DNA of 36,440 nucleotides from Chitinophagaceae bacterium (GCA_028288595.1 JAQBNK010000172.1:1-36440), one strand, 5' to 3'; shown: positions 1-7,689, counted from the stretch's first letter. The notes: generated by a model from the sequence alone, not told the origin. A program made the numbers and translations.

Positions 1-2
1 TA

Positions 3-299
3 AAAGGGAGTCATCCCCAGGAGTTATGTATAAAGGATATCTCCTGTCGTATGATCGAGCGCAGCTCTAATGTACCAAGGATAATGGATAGGCTCGTATC
101 TAAAAAATTAGTGAAAAGAGCAACTTCAGCCGGCGATAGGCGAGAGACCGTTGTTTCTTTAACTTCTGCCGGAATAAATATTTTACAATTAGCAACTACA
201 GAAGTAAGCAGGGTTTTTGAAGATCAGTTACGATTGAATGATAATGAGGCCAAACAATTAAACCTTCTCCTCGAAAAGTTTAGGGAATCGGAAGATTGA
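3..299 (+). CDS. MarR-family transcriptional regulator (5' end missing)
   Basis: This is the C-terminal part of a winged-helix MarR repressor; the gene begins outside the window and the frame is open from base 3. The visible part starts in the recognition-helix region (IERSSNVPRIMDRLVSKKLV). It continues into the family's wing, with the hallmark DRRETVVSLTSAG, and ends in the C-terminal dimerisation helices. MarR proteins bind short palindromes as dimers and release DNA when a phenolic ligand or oxidant binds. The downstream genes yceI, pirin and FMN reductase run in the same direction, and a dyad lies in the 85-base gap before yceI. This regulator is therefore the likely controller of that cluster (inference). 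An ATG at 51 is internal to the domain and is not the true start. Confidence 0.88.
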   Translation, partial: KGSHPQELCIKDISCRMIERSSNVPRIMDRLVSKKLVKRATSAGDRRETVVSLTSAGINILQLATTEVSRVFEDQLRLNDNEAKQLNLLLEKFRESED

Positions 300-313
300 T
301 TTTTTTAAATAAA

Positions 314-342
314 TACATGTACATACATGAAATATACATTCG
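314..342 (+). promoter_or_regulatory. Candidate MarR operator overlapping the yceI promoter
   Basis: The gap between marR and yceI contains the dyad CATGTA-CA-TACATG (316-329), overlapped by the 8-base palindrome TACATGTA (314-321). A near match to the Bacteroidetes -7 element TAnnTTTG follows at 335-342 (TACATTCG, one mismatch). The dyad would lie in the -33/-7 spacer, where a bound repressor would block polymerase. The size fits a MarR half-site pair. Assignment as operator is inference. Confidence 0.4.
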
Positions 343-384
343 CAAATCAGACTTTATAATTATAAACATTTAAACTATAAACAA

Positions 385-912
385 ATGGCAACCTACAAAA
401 TTGATCCAGCACATTCAGAGATCGTCTTTAAAGTCAGGCACCTGATGATTACAAATGTTACCGGGCATTTTAAAACTTTTGATGCTAGTATGGATAGCAA
501 TGCTTCCAATTTCTCCGATGCCAAAATTCATTTTGAAGCAGACGTCGACAGTATTTTTACTAACCAGGAGCAAAGAGATGCACATTTAAAAAGCGATGAT
601 TTCTTTAATGCTGAAAAGTTTCCTAAGCTAACTTTTGATTCTGCTTCCATTACCGAAAAGAGTGAGGGCAAGTTCTTACTAAATGGCGACCTCACTATCC
701 GCGACATTACAAAACCTGTAACTTTAACTGTAGAATATCATGGCTCGGTAACAGACCCTTATGGTCAGAATAAATCAGGTTTTGAAATCAAGGGCAAAGT
801 AAGCCGGAAAGAATTTGGTTTACTGTGGAATGCAGTTACAGAAGCAGGTGGCGTTGTGGCAGGCGATGAAGTGAAAATTGAATTGAATGTTCAGATGATA
901 AAGCAAAATTAA
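385..912 (+). CDS. YceI-family lipid-binding-like protein
   Basis: The 175-residue product is a YceI protein, a lipocalin-like eight-stranded barrel that holds a polyisoprenoid or similar long lipid. The opening MATYKIDPAHSEIVFKVRHL and the later DLTIRDITKPVTL and SRKEFGLLWN blocks are typical of the family, and the length is normal. There is no signal peptide, so this copy is probably cytoplasmic, unlike E. coli YceI. It follows marR by 85 bases and precedes the pirin gene by 5 bases, so the two are almost certainly co-transcribed. Family members are often induced by stress or osmotic change. The exact ligand cannot be read from sequence. Confidence 0.93.
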   Translation: MATYKIDPAHSEIVFKVRHLMITNVTGHFKTFDASMDSNASNFSDAKIHFEADVDSIFTNQEQRDAHLKSDDFFNAEKFPKLTFDSASITEKSEGKFLLNGDLTIRDITKPVTLTVEYHGSVTDPYGQNKSGFEIKGKVSRKEFGLLWNAVTEAGGVVAGDEVKIELNVQMIKQN

Positions 913-917
913 TCCCC

Positions 918-1628
918 GTGCAATACATCATTCACAAAGCGACGGGCCGCGGTGTAAAGGACCTCGGTTGGTTGCAAAGCAACTTTTCTTTTAGTTTTTC
1001 TTCTTACCAGCATCCTTTGAACAGGGGTTTTGGTTTATTGAAAACCTTTAATGACGATTTTGTCCAGCCCGGAGGTGGCTTCGGTCTACATCCGCATATG
1101 AACATGGAGATCATCAGTGTAATGCTGAAAGGAACAATGAATCATAAAGACACAATTGGTTATACCGAAGTCGTTGAAGAAGACTGGGTACAAATAATGA
1201 GTGCAGGAAATGGGCTGAGACATGAAGAACACAACATTGGAAATGATGCAGTAAATTTTTTACAGATCTGGATAGAACCTAAACTGCAGAATATTTCTCC
1301 CCGTTATCAAAAAAGATTTTTTCCAAAAGAAAAAAGAAAAAATCAGTTGCAGGTCATTGTAAGTAATGAAGAAGGGGTTAATCACTGCTGGATAAACCAA
1401 AATGCAAAGATTAGTTTAGGTTTTTTTGATGAAGGTGCACAGGTAGACTACCATCTGAACCCAGAAAACAAAGGAGTGTACATATTTGTAATGGAAGGCC
1501 AGTTAACAATGAACGGGCAGCAAGTAAATAAACGTGATGCAATAGGCATTTGGGAGACGGCAAACTTCTTGATAAAAAATGAGAAAGAATCAGCGTTTAT
1601 CGTAATAGAGGTTCCCATCAACCAATAA
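918..1628 (+). CDS. Pirin-family protein (YhhW-like bicupin)
   Basis: This 236-residue bicupin has the pirin metal site: H58 and H60 in GLHPHMNME, and H102 and E104 in GLRHEEHN. These match the two His, one His and one Glu of known pirins. Bacterial homologues such as YhhW have quercetin 2,3-dioxygenase activity in vitro, though the physiological substrate is unclear. The start is GTG, five bases after yceI; it gives MQYIIHKATGRG, which matches the usual pirin N-terminus, and there is no nearby ATG. The position between yceI and an FMN reductase suggests a role in handling quinones or flavonoid-like electrophiles sensed by the MarR protein (inference). Confidence 0.92.
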   Translation: MQYIIHKATGRGVKDLGWLQSNFSFSFSSYQHPLNRGFGLLKTFNDDFVQPGGGFGLHPHMNMEIISVMLKGTMNHKDTIGYTEVVEEDWVQIMSAGNGLRHEEHNIGNDAVNFLQIWIEPKLQNISPRYQKRFFPKEKRKNQLQVIVSNEEGVNHCWINQNAKISLGFFDEGAQVDYHLNPENKGVYIFVMEGQLTMNGQQVNKRDAIGIWETANFLIKNEKESAFIVIEVPINQ

Positions 1629-1676
1629 TATTTAAGAATTAAACGACACGGTGAGTGCCGGAAAGTGGAGTTACAA

Positions 1677-2237
1677 ATGAAAATTGAAATTATATCAGGG
1701 AGTTCAAGAACAGAGAGCAAATCACACCGGCTTGCATTGTTTCTAAAAAAATTGTTAGAAGAAAGAACAGAGCATGAAGTGGGATTTATCAACTTAAAGG
1801 ACTGGCAGTTTCCACACTTCGAAGAGGTCTTTTTATCGCTGGAAAAAACGCCTGCCGAATTTAAACCGGTGGCACAAAAAATATTTGAAGCAGATGCTTT
1901 TGTTATTGTTACTCCGGAATATAATGGTAGCTATTCCCCGGCCCTGAAGAATTTTTTAGATCACTTCCCCAAACAACAGCACAAGGTTTTTGGTATTGTA
2001 ACCGCATCAACCGGTGCGCTGGGTGGCATGCGTGCAAGCCAGCAGTTGTTGTTGCTGATCCCTGCATTGTTTGGTATCGCCTCTCCTTATTTGCTTATCA
2101 CTCCAAATGTTGATAAGAAGTTTGATGAATCCGGTAATTTACTTGACCAGGCATTTCAAAAGCCTATAGACATCTTTATTAATGAATTCCTGTGGCTTGC
2201 AGAAAAGATACATCCACATTTTGTGCATTTAAATTAA
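1677..2237 (+). CDS. NAD(P)H-dependent FMN reductase
   Basis: This flavodoxin-fold reductase of about 186 residues reduces FMN or quinones with NAD(P)H. The N-terminal phosphate-binding loop is GSSRTESKSHRLA. The second flavin-contact block, TPEYNGSYSPALKNFLDHF, is the family signature (PEYNGSxxxxLKNxLD). I chose the ATG at 1677 because GGAG lies 6 bases upstream; an in-frame GTG at 1665 would add four residues. It is the fourth gene of the marR-yceI-pirin unit, 48 bases after pirin. In such clusters this enzyme is a plausible quinone detoxifier (inference). Confidence 0.9.
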   Translation: MKIEIISGSSRTESKSHRLALFLKKLLEERTEHEVGFINLKDWQFPHFEEVFLSLEKTPAEFKPVAQKIFEADAFVIVTPEYNGSYSPALKNFLDHFPKQQHKVFGIVTASTGALGGMRASQQLLLLIPALFGIASPYLLITPNVDKKFDESGNLLDQAFQKPIDIFINEFLWLAEKIHPHFVHLN

Positions 2238-2259
2238 TGCATGAACGATTATGAAATAT

Positions 2260-2267
2260 TAACTTTG
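2260..2267 (+). promoter_or_regulatory. Bacteroidetes -7 promoter element
   Basis: TAACTTTG is an exact match to TAnnTTTG and lies 10 bases before the ATG of the PurF-like gene, which implies a very short 5' leader. I see no TTG at the usual -33 distance, so this is a half-site call. Confidence 0.45.
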
Positions 2268-2277
2268 CGGCTTCTTC

Positions 2278-4125
2278 ATGAGTGATGAAATAAAACATGA
2301 ATGTGGCCTCGCCTACATTCGATTAAGAAAACCTTTCTCGTGGTATCTCCGGCAATACGGAACAGTGCTTTACGGGATCAATAAGCTCTACCTTTTAATG
2401 GAAAAACAACACAACCGCGGCCAGGATGGCGCCGGTGTTGCAAGTGTAAAATTAAATGTAGAACCCGGTTATCCTTTTCTTCAAAGGATCCGCAGTAATG
2501 CACAGCAGCCTATTGCTGATATTTTTTTTCAAATTGGTAAAGCAGTAGAAGACCTTGAGAAATATCAGCCGGGTATTCAGCAGCATCCCGGGCAGATGAA
2601 AGGTCATCTCCCGTTTCTTGGCGAATTGTTGCTGGGACATTTACGGTATGGCACTCAAGGAAAAAACAATGTGGAATTTTGTCATCCCTTCATCAAAAAA
2701 GATGTGGCGCCTGGTCGCAATCTTGCACTTGCAGGAAATTTCAATCTGGTGAATACCGAAGAGCTTTTTAAATTCATCGATTCGTCTCCAGGGCCCTTTC
2801 AAAAACAAAGTGACCTTGCGGCGATGATGGAAGTAATACATCATTTCCTTATTAAAGAGGATGAAATTTCTCCTAACGCCGCTAATGTTTTTAAAGTACT
2901 ACAAAACGCTGCTTCATTATTTGACGGAGGATATACAATTGGCGGCCTGCTGGGCAATGGCCACAGCTTCGTGTTGCGTGATGCTCATGGAATAAGACCA
3001 GCTTATTATTACGCCAATGATGAAATGATTGTAGCCGCAAGTGAAAGAGCAGCTATCAGAACATCCTTTAACGTGGGCGAAAATGAAGTGATGGAACTAA
3101 TGCCCGGACATGCTTTAATTGTTGATGATGAAGGCAACTATAGCGTAAAGCAGGTACTGGAGCCTAAAGAAAGAAGAGCCTGTAGTTTCGAAAGGATTTA
3201 TTTCAGCCGGGGTAGTGATGAAAAAATTTACCGCGAAAGAATTGCATTGGGATATCATCTGAGTGAAGAAGTTCTTGAAGCGGTTAACTATGATTTAAAA
3301 AATACGATCTTCTCGTATATTCCAAATACCGCCGAAGTAGCCTATTTCGGTTTAGTAAAAGGGATGGAGAGTTATTTAAATCAAAAAAAGGTTGAGCGCA
3401 TTTTAAGCTGGGGTACAGATATAACTGAAGAGAAGCTGAATGAAATGATCAACCGGAAAATCAGGCAGGAAAAAATTGCTATAAAAGATGTGAAGCTCCG
3501 CACTTTTATTACTGAAGACACGAACAGGAACGAGATGGTGCAACACGTTTATGATATTACCTACGGAACTGTTCGCAAAAATGAAGATACCCTTGTTGTA
3601 ATTGATGATTCAATTGTACGTGGCACAACATTGAAAGAAAGTATTGTAAGAATGCTTGGCCGCCTTCAACCGAAAAAAATAATTGTGGTTTCTTCTGCTC
3701 CGCAAATTCGCTACCCGGATTGTTATGGCATCGATATGAGTAAGCTGGGTGATTTTATTGCATTCAAAGCGGCCGTTCAGTTGTTAAAAGAAACCAGGCA
3801 GGAAAGTGTACTGGATGAGGTTTATGAACAAATAAAAAAACTGGAAGAATTTGGTGAGCTGCATACAGAAAATGTAGTGCGCCAGATTTACAAACCATTC
3901 GCAACAGAAGCAATCTCCAATAAGATTGCACAATTGATTACTCCCCCGGATGTAAAAATTCCGGTGCAGGTAATTTACCAGAGAATAGAAAACCTTCATG
4001 CCAGCTGCCCAACTAATACCGGTGATTGGTATTTTACAGGAAACTATCCAACGCCCGGCGGTAATAAAGTAGTTAACAAGGCATTCATTAACTATATGGA
4101 AGGAAAAAATGTGAGGGGATACTGA
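2278..4125 (+). CDS. Amidophosphoribosyltransferase-like protein (long Bacteroidetes form)
   Basis: The enzyme class transfers glutamine amide nitrogen to PRPP, giving 5-phosphoribosylamine, the first step of purine synthesis. The N-terminal class II glutaminase domain has Cys9 in IKHECGLA and the QHNRGQDGAG block. As in Bacillus PurF, an eight-residue propeptide would have to be removed to expose Cys as the N-terminus. The PRPP-binding loop is IDDSIVRGTT at about 442-451. At 615 residues it is some 120 longer than ordinary PurF (about 470-500), the extra length being spread as inserts and a C-terminal tail. This long form is familiar in Bacteroidetes, sometimes beside a canonical PurF, so the exact role here is not certain. 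Confidence 0.85.
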   Translation: MSDEIKHECGLAYIRLRKPFSWYLRQYGTVLYGINKLYLLMEKQHNRGQDGAGVASVKLNVEPGYPFLQRIRSNAQQPIADIFFQIGKAVEDLEKYQPGIQQHPGQMKGHLPFLGELLLGHLRYGTQGKNNVEFCHPFIKKDVAPGRNLALAGNFNLVNTEELFKFIDSSPGPFQKQSDLAAMMEVIHHFLIKEDEISPNAANVFKVLQNAASLFDGGYTIGGLLGNGHSFVLRDAHGIRPAYYYANDEMIVAASERAAIRTSFNVGENEVMELMPGHALIVDDEGNYSVKQVLEPKERRACSFERIYFSRGSDEKIYRERIALGYHLSEEVLEAVNYDLKNTIFSYIPNTAEVAYFGLVKGMESYLNQKKVERILSWGTDITEEKLNEMINRKIRQEKIAIKDVKLRTFITEDTNRNEMVQHVYDITYGTVRKNEDTLVVIDDSIVRGTTLKESIVRMLGRLQPKKIIVVSSAPQIRYPDCYGIDMSKLGDFIAFKAAVQLLKETRQESVLDEVYEQIKKLEEFGELHTENVVRQIYKPFATEAISNKIAQLITPPDVKIPVQVIYQRIENLHASCPTNTGDWYFTGNYPTPGGNKVVNKAFINYMEGKNVRGY

Positions 4126-4260
4126 TGAGTAATGAGTAATCAGCAATGAGTAGAACCCTGCGTTTACCATCATTTCTATACGTTTATGCTAATTTCTACT
4201 CATTCTTTATTATTACATTTATCCTTAATTCTTACTCATTTCTCATCACTCATTCCTCAT
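4124..4260 (+). repeat. TGAGTAA-type intergenic repeat with inverted arms
   Basis: Between the PurF-like gene and the phosphatase gene there is an array of ATGAGTAA-like units at 4124-4152. A second array in the opposite orientation (CTACTCATT, TTACTCATT, TCATCACTCATT) lies at 4197-4260. The arms could pair in RNA as an imperfect stem. Similar low-complexity segments occur between genes in many Bacteroidetes genomes; here it may act as a transcript end for the upstream gene. I see no coding sequence in it. Confidence 0.55.
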
Positions 4261-4282
4261 TTTTCGTCACTAGCTTTATACT

Positions 4283-4777
4283 ATGAAAACACTCTTCCTC
4301 GTGAGGCATGCGAAAAGCAGCTGGAATGATGCGTCTGTTACAGATTTTGACAGACCGCTAAATGACCGCGGCAAAAAAGATGCGCCGGTAATTGCCAAAC
4401 GTCTTCGAAAAAAAGGATTCGAAATTGATGGGTTTATTTCAAGCCCCGCTAAACGGGCACTTACAACCGCAGAAATATTTGCAGAAGAATTTGGAGTGAA
4501 GAAAAAAAAGATCATTACAATGGATGAGTTATATCAGGCATCTCCTGCTTCATTTTTTAAATTGATCAGTGAACTTGATAATGAACTTAAAAGAGTGATT
4601 GTTTTTTCTCACAATCCCGGCATTACCGATTTTGTTAACCAGTTAACAGATTCACGGGTTGATGATATGCCCACCTGTGCCGTATTTGCTGCAGAAGCTG
4701 ATTGCAAAAAATGGAAAGACTTTGCATCCGCAGAAAGGACAATGATCTATTTCGATTATCCTAAGCTTGTTGATTAA
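4283..4777 (+). CDS. SixA-like histidine phosphatase
   Basis: This 164-residue member of the histidine phosphatase superfamily has the catalytic RHAK motif with His9 near the N-terminus. It also has the second active-site histidine in FSHNPGITDF. The short length and lack of extra subdomains match SixA, which removes phosphate from phosphohistidine in His-containing phosphotransfer proteins. The closest bacterial relatives are only described as SixA-type, and the substrate here is unknown. The gene ends inside the 3' end of the convergent glycosyltransferase gene (17-base overlap). Confidence 0.88.
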   Translation: MKTLFLVRHAKSSWNDASVTDFDRPLNDRGKKDAPVIAKRLRKKGFEIDGFISSPAKRALTTAEIFAEEFGVKKKKIITMDELYQASPASFFKLISELDNELKRVIVFSHNPGITDFVNQLTDSRVDDMPTCAVFAAEADCKKWKDFASAERTMIYFDYPKLVD

Positions 4778-5852
4778 ATCTTTTAAGGAAATTTTCAATA
4801 AATGATTTTACACCGTCATTATTTATTTCCGGAAGGCAATAATTAAAGTTTGCTGCTTCTTCAATTTTCAACTCTAAATTTTCTTCCTGCGTGCAAGTGC
4901 AGAACCATTGCTGCTGAAATAATTTTTGGGCTAAATATTCCTGTTCTGTTTGCCCGGGAGTCGGAACGAGTAAAGCCTTCTTCTGTAAAACTGCTAAATC
5001 CATCATACTCGAATAACCAGAACGGCAAATAATTAATTCAGCACTATTGATCAATTGTTGCAATTCATCAGTATTTATATAATTCCGTATTGGGAAATTT
5101 GCATTTGCTATTTCACGAGCATTGTTAGTACCACGCACCAGCAAAATTTTTTCTTTAGTCTTGCTGAATATTTCAATCAATTTATTTTCTAAAATGGTTC
5201 TTTGCGGTTCCGGTCCAGATAGCACTGCGATAATATCATAAATAATATCCTGTTTTTCATCGTTTTTATTAAACCGTGATAACAGCCCGATATAACTAAC
5301 CGGCAGTTTTGGAAGTTGCTTTGGATGAGATAATATCCCTCCTAAATTTATTTCTCCATCCATATCCGGAACCCAGCATTCATTAAATTTCTCAATAAAA
5401 AAATAATTAAACCTTCTCATTATTTTTTCCACCCATAAATAAGGTGCCCTGATATTTAACTGGTGAGTGATAAAAATGCTGTGTATTTTTTTTGATCTGA
5501 ATCCATAGCGATTATCAGAAATAATAAGATCGAATTTCTGAGACCTGATAATTTTTTCTAATGCTTTATTTTCTGCAATAATAGCAGTTATGATTTTTGG
5601 CAATTGCAAAGCAATTTTAAAAGGTAACCAGCGTTTTGATTTTGCATAGGAAATATTGTAGCCGTTAAGTTTAAAACAATGGATTCCAGGAAATTCTTTT
5701 TGCAGAATTTTTTCCTGGTTTAGATTTCCGGCAACAGATACCTGGCAGCCCGCATCCATGAAATGACGAATAAGGGGAATACATCGGGTAGTATGGCCCA
5801 ATCCCCAATCCAGGGGAGCAATTAAAATTTTAATTTGTTGGTTTTGAGGCAA
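4761..5852 (-). CDS. MurG-like glycosyltransferase (GT28-type)
   Basis: The 363-residue GT-B fold protein opens with KILIAPLDWGLGHTTRC, where the glycine-rich loop after beta-1 (GLGH) is the acceptor-side motif of MurG-like enzymes. The C-terminal half has the CRSGYSSMMDL segment and TPGQTEQEYLAQKL, typical of the nucleotide-sugar-binding domain. It likely moves a sugar from a UDP donor to a lipid or glycan acceptor at the inner membrane; the substrate cannot be deduced. The coding sequence is AT-rich, with many Ile, Lys and Asn. The only in-frame start that keeps the first strand is TTG at 5852. That TTG overlaps a promoter-like TAAATTG, so the start is uncertain. Confidence 0.82.
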   Translation of the reverse strand: MPQNQQIKILIAPLDWGLGHTTRCIPLIRHFMDAGCQVSVAGNLNQEKILQKEFPGIHCFKLNGYNISYAKSKRWLPFKIALQLPKIITAIIAENKALEKIIRSQKFDLIISDNRYGFRSKKIHSIFITHQLNIRAPYLWVEKIMRRFNYFFIEKFNECWVPDMDGEINLGGILSHPKQLPKLPVSYIGLLSRFNKNDEKQDIIYDIIAVLSGPEPQRTILENKLIEIFSKTKEKILLVRGTNNAREIANANFPIRNYINTDELQQLINSAELIICRSGYSSMMDLAVLQKKALLVPTPGQTEQEYLAQKLFQQQWFCTCTQEENLELKIEEAANFNYCLPEINNDGVKSFIENFLKRFNQQA

Positions 5853-5904
5853 TTTATCCCTGTTTATAAGGCTGACAAAAAAAATACTTTATTTTGAATA
5901 AGTT

Positions 5905-6030
5905 ATGAAGCGCACATCAAACAAACTGATCCTTTTTTTACTACTGGTAACCGTAACCGTTTCTTCCTGCGCCTTGCTTGGAAAAACCAAGAAAGAAAAA
6001 ATGTGCGGCTGCCCAGTTAGCAAGCGCTAA
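5905..6030 (+). CDS. 41-residue lipoprotein with a CGCP tail
   Basis: This small open frame encodes a strong lipoprotein signal. Two basic residues and a hydrophobic run (LILFLLLVTVTV) precede the lipobox VSSC with Cys22. The mature peptide would be only 20 residues, lysine-rich, and end in MCGCPVSKR. It lies in the 222-base gap between the divergent glycosyltransferase gene and the 76-residue gene. A lipobox in the right place, a clean ATG and a compact Cys pair argue for a real gene. I do not recognise a named family. The CGCP motif might bind metal or form disulfides (inference). Confidence 0.6.
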   Translation: MKRTSNKLILFLLLVTVTVSSCALLGKTKKEKMCGCPVSKR

Positions 6031-6074
6031 AGTGTGGGATAATTTTTGCACTTTCATTTAAGATAATTTCTTTT

Positions 6075-6305
6075 ATGAGTCCACAAAGAGATTTGCTGGT
6101 TATATCGAGGTCAACTTTTGATCAGCTCTTTGAACAGGAACTACATGCTTTGCTATATCAAACTGAAAGAATCGAAAACTTTTGTATCGTCACCGAAATC
6201 ATAGATATCAACCGGTACAAAATTCTTCACAGGCCAAACGATATCCGCAGGGTAATAGCTCAAAGAACAACCAGGCCCTTTGTATTTGTCCTGAACAAAA
6301 ATTAA
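6075..6305 (+). CDS. Hypothetical 76-residue protein
   Basis: I do not recognise this protein. It has no signal peptide or membrane segment and begins with ATG after an AT-rich leader (GATAATTTTTGC at about 6040, similar to a -7 element). The sequence is a normal mix of residues, with an amphipathic first half (STFDQLFEQELHALLYQTERIE) and a basic C-terminal part (RPNDIRRVIAQRTTRP). It is the only sizeable frame in the gap and ends four bases into the stop region of the convergent aminotransferase gene. That is typical of a real convergent pair. A small cytoplasmic protein is all that can be said. Confidence 0.6.
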   Translation: MSPQRDLLVISRSTFDQLFEQELHALLYQTERIENFCIVTEIIDINRYKILHRPNDIRRVIAQRTTRPFVFVLNKN

Positions 6306-7561
6306 TTGAGCTCAGATAAAGCCCCTTCCAGTTTTTCAAGCATTTCTTTAATGTCTTCCATTTTACAGGTACCCACACTTAAGCGATACCAAAAAGAACT
6401 TTTATCTGCGCCAAATGCATAGAATGGAACTACAGCAAGCTTAGCTTTATCAAGAATATATTGTGTAACATCAGATTGAGACTGCAATACCACGCCCTCT
6501 TTATTTTTCAATCCTGTAAGATCAAGTTTAATTGTAAGATAAATGGCTGCCTGGGGCTGAACGGAATCAACTTTATACCCTTTGTTCTTTAAATCAAGAA
6601 TGCCATTTGAAATCGCATGGAGGCGTTCTTCCAGTTCTGTTTTGAATTTAGACAGGTAACTTTTTATGGCTTCCTCTTTTGTAAGATAAACGGCCACCGC
6701 TTTCTGTTCAGCCATGGGTGCCCATGCCCCAATATGACTAAGTAACGCTTTCATTTTTGCAATAACAGGCTTTGGGCCCAACGACCATCCGACTCTTACA
6801 CCTGTTGATGCAAACGCTTTAGAAATTCCATCAACATAAATAGTAAATTCTTTCATCGCCGGCCTGAGGCTAACAGGATCTGCATGAACAGTATTGCCAT
6901 AAGTAAGTGTCCAGTACATCTGGTCGAAAAGAAGATAAAGTTTCTTTTCACCAGGTCCTCTTTTCTTGTTTTCATCAAGAATGATATCGCAGATATCGGC
7001 TAATTCTTTTTTGTTTAAAGTAGTGCCTGTCGGGTTTTGCGGGGTACAAAGACAGATCAGCCTGGTATCTTTTATATTTTGTTCAATATCTTTTGCGGTA
7101 GGCATGAAGTTATTCTCGACAGTAGCTTCGATCATACAATGCTTACCCAGGTTGAGATTTACATAGTGATTATTGTTCCATGAAGGAACGGCATAGATCA
7201 CCTTATCATCTTTATCTACAAGTGTTTGAAATATGGTGTAAATCAGGGGCCTTCCGCCGGAAGCTATTTGTATCTCATCAGTATTATATTCAATACCCTG
7301 GAAATTTTTTAGAAAGCGGCTAACCGACTGTCTCAATTCCAGTAACCCGTCTCCCGGAGGATAATTAGTATAATGATTTTTGTAAGCGTCTATGATCAGT
7401 TCCTCTAACTCTGCAGGTATCGGAAATACTTTCGGATCAAAATCACCAATTGTATAATTAAAAATTGTTTCTCCTTTCCTGATGCGATCGCTTATTTCAT
7501 TCCCTAATCTTACGATTTCAGAACCCGTCATACTTTCTGCCAACTGGCTGAGCCTGCTCAT
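6302..7561 (-). CDS. Class I/II PLP-dependent aminotransferase
   Basis: This 419-residue fold-type I aminotransferase carries NPTG at 176-179 and the PLP Schiff-base Lys248 in DGISKAFASTGVRVGW. A conserved Arg follows at 256, and the N-terminal substrate loop is YTIGDFDPKVFP. The layout resembles aspartate or aromatic aminotransferases, but the usual phosphate-loop residues are replaced by ASGGRP (100-105), so the amino-acid preference is not clear. A good promoter lies just upstream and the gene stands alone. The ATG at 7561 is well placed. Confidence 0.9.
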   Translation of the reverse strand: MSRLSQLAESMTGSEIVRLGNEISDRIRKGETIFNYTIGDFDPKVFPIPAELEELIIDAYKNHYTNYPPGDGLLELRQSVSRFLKNFQGIEYNTDEIQIASGGRPLIYTIFQTLVDKDDKVIYAVPSWNNNHYVNLNLGKHCMIEATVENNFMPTAKDIEQNIKDTRLICLCTPQNPTGTTLNKKELADICDIILDENKKRGPGEKKLYLLFDQMYWTLTYGNTVHADPVSLRPAMKEFTIYVDGISKAFASTGVRVGWSLGPKPVIAKMKALLSHIGAWAPMAEQKAVAVYLTKEEAIKSYLSKFKTELEERLHAISNGILDLKNKGYKVDSVQPQAAIYLTIKLDLTGLKNKEGVVLQSQSDVTQYILDKAKLAVVPFYAFGADKSSFWYRLSVGTCKMEDIKEMLEKLEGALSELN

Positions 7562-7580
7562 ATTTTCATTGTTTACGGCG

Positions 7581-7610
7581 CAAAAATAAGCTGTGGAAGG
7601 GATGCAGCAA
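7581..7610 (-). promoter_or_regulatory. Aminotransferase promoter (-33 TTG, -7 TATTTTTG)
   Basis: On the minus strand TATTTTTG (7581-7588) is an exact TAnnTTTG -7 element. A TTG (7608-7610) sits 19 bases upstream, the spacing of the Bacteroidetes -33 element. The transcript would start about 12 bases before the ATG. This is one of the two best two-part promoters in the window. Confidence 0.55.
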
Positions 7611-7639
7611 TCTTCTGTTAGAAAAGAAAGTCGGGGAAA

Positions 7640-7689
7640 GTATATAGGTATAATATGTATATAGGATGCCTTGTTATATACCTATATAC
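7640..7689. repeat. Perfect 13-base inverted repeat with an alternative arm
   Basis: GTATATAGGTATA (7640-7652) is the exact reverse complement of TATACCTATATAC (7677-7689), with a 24-base spacer. A second copy of GTATATAGG at 7657-7665 can pair with the same right arm (7681-7689), so two exclusive hairpins are possible. It lies between the 3' end of msrB and the promoter of the aminotransferase gene on the same strand. It may end msrB transcription or act as a regulatory switch. Confidence 0.6.

Noticed and set aside
1448-1792. A 114-residue minus-strand frame across the pirin and FMN reductase genes
   Set aside because: It lies wholly opposite two well-supported genes and has a Cys/Phe-rich composition typical of antisense frames.
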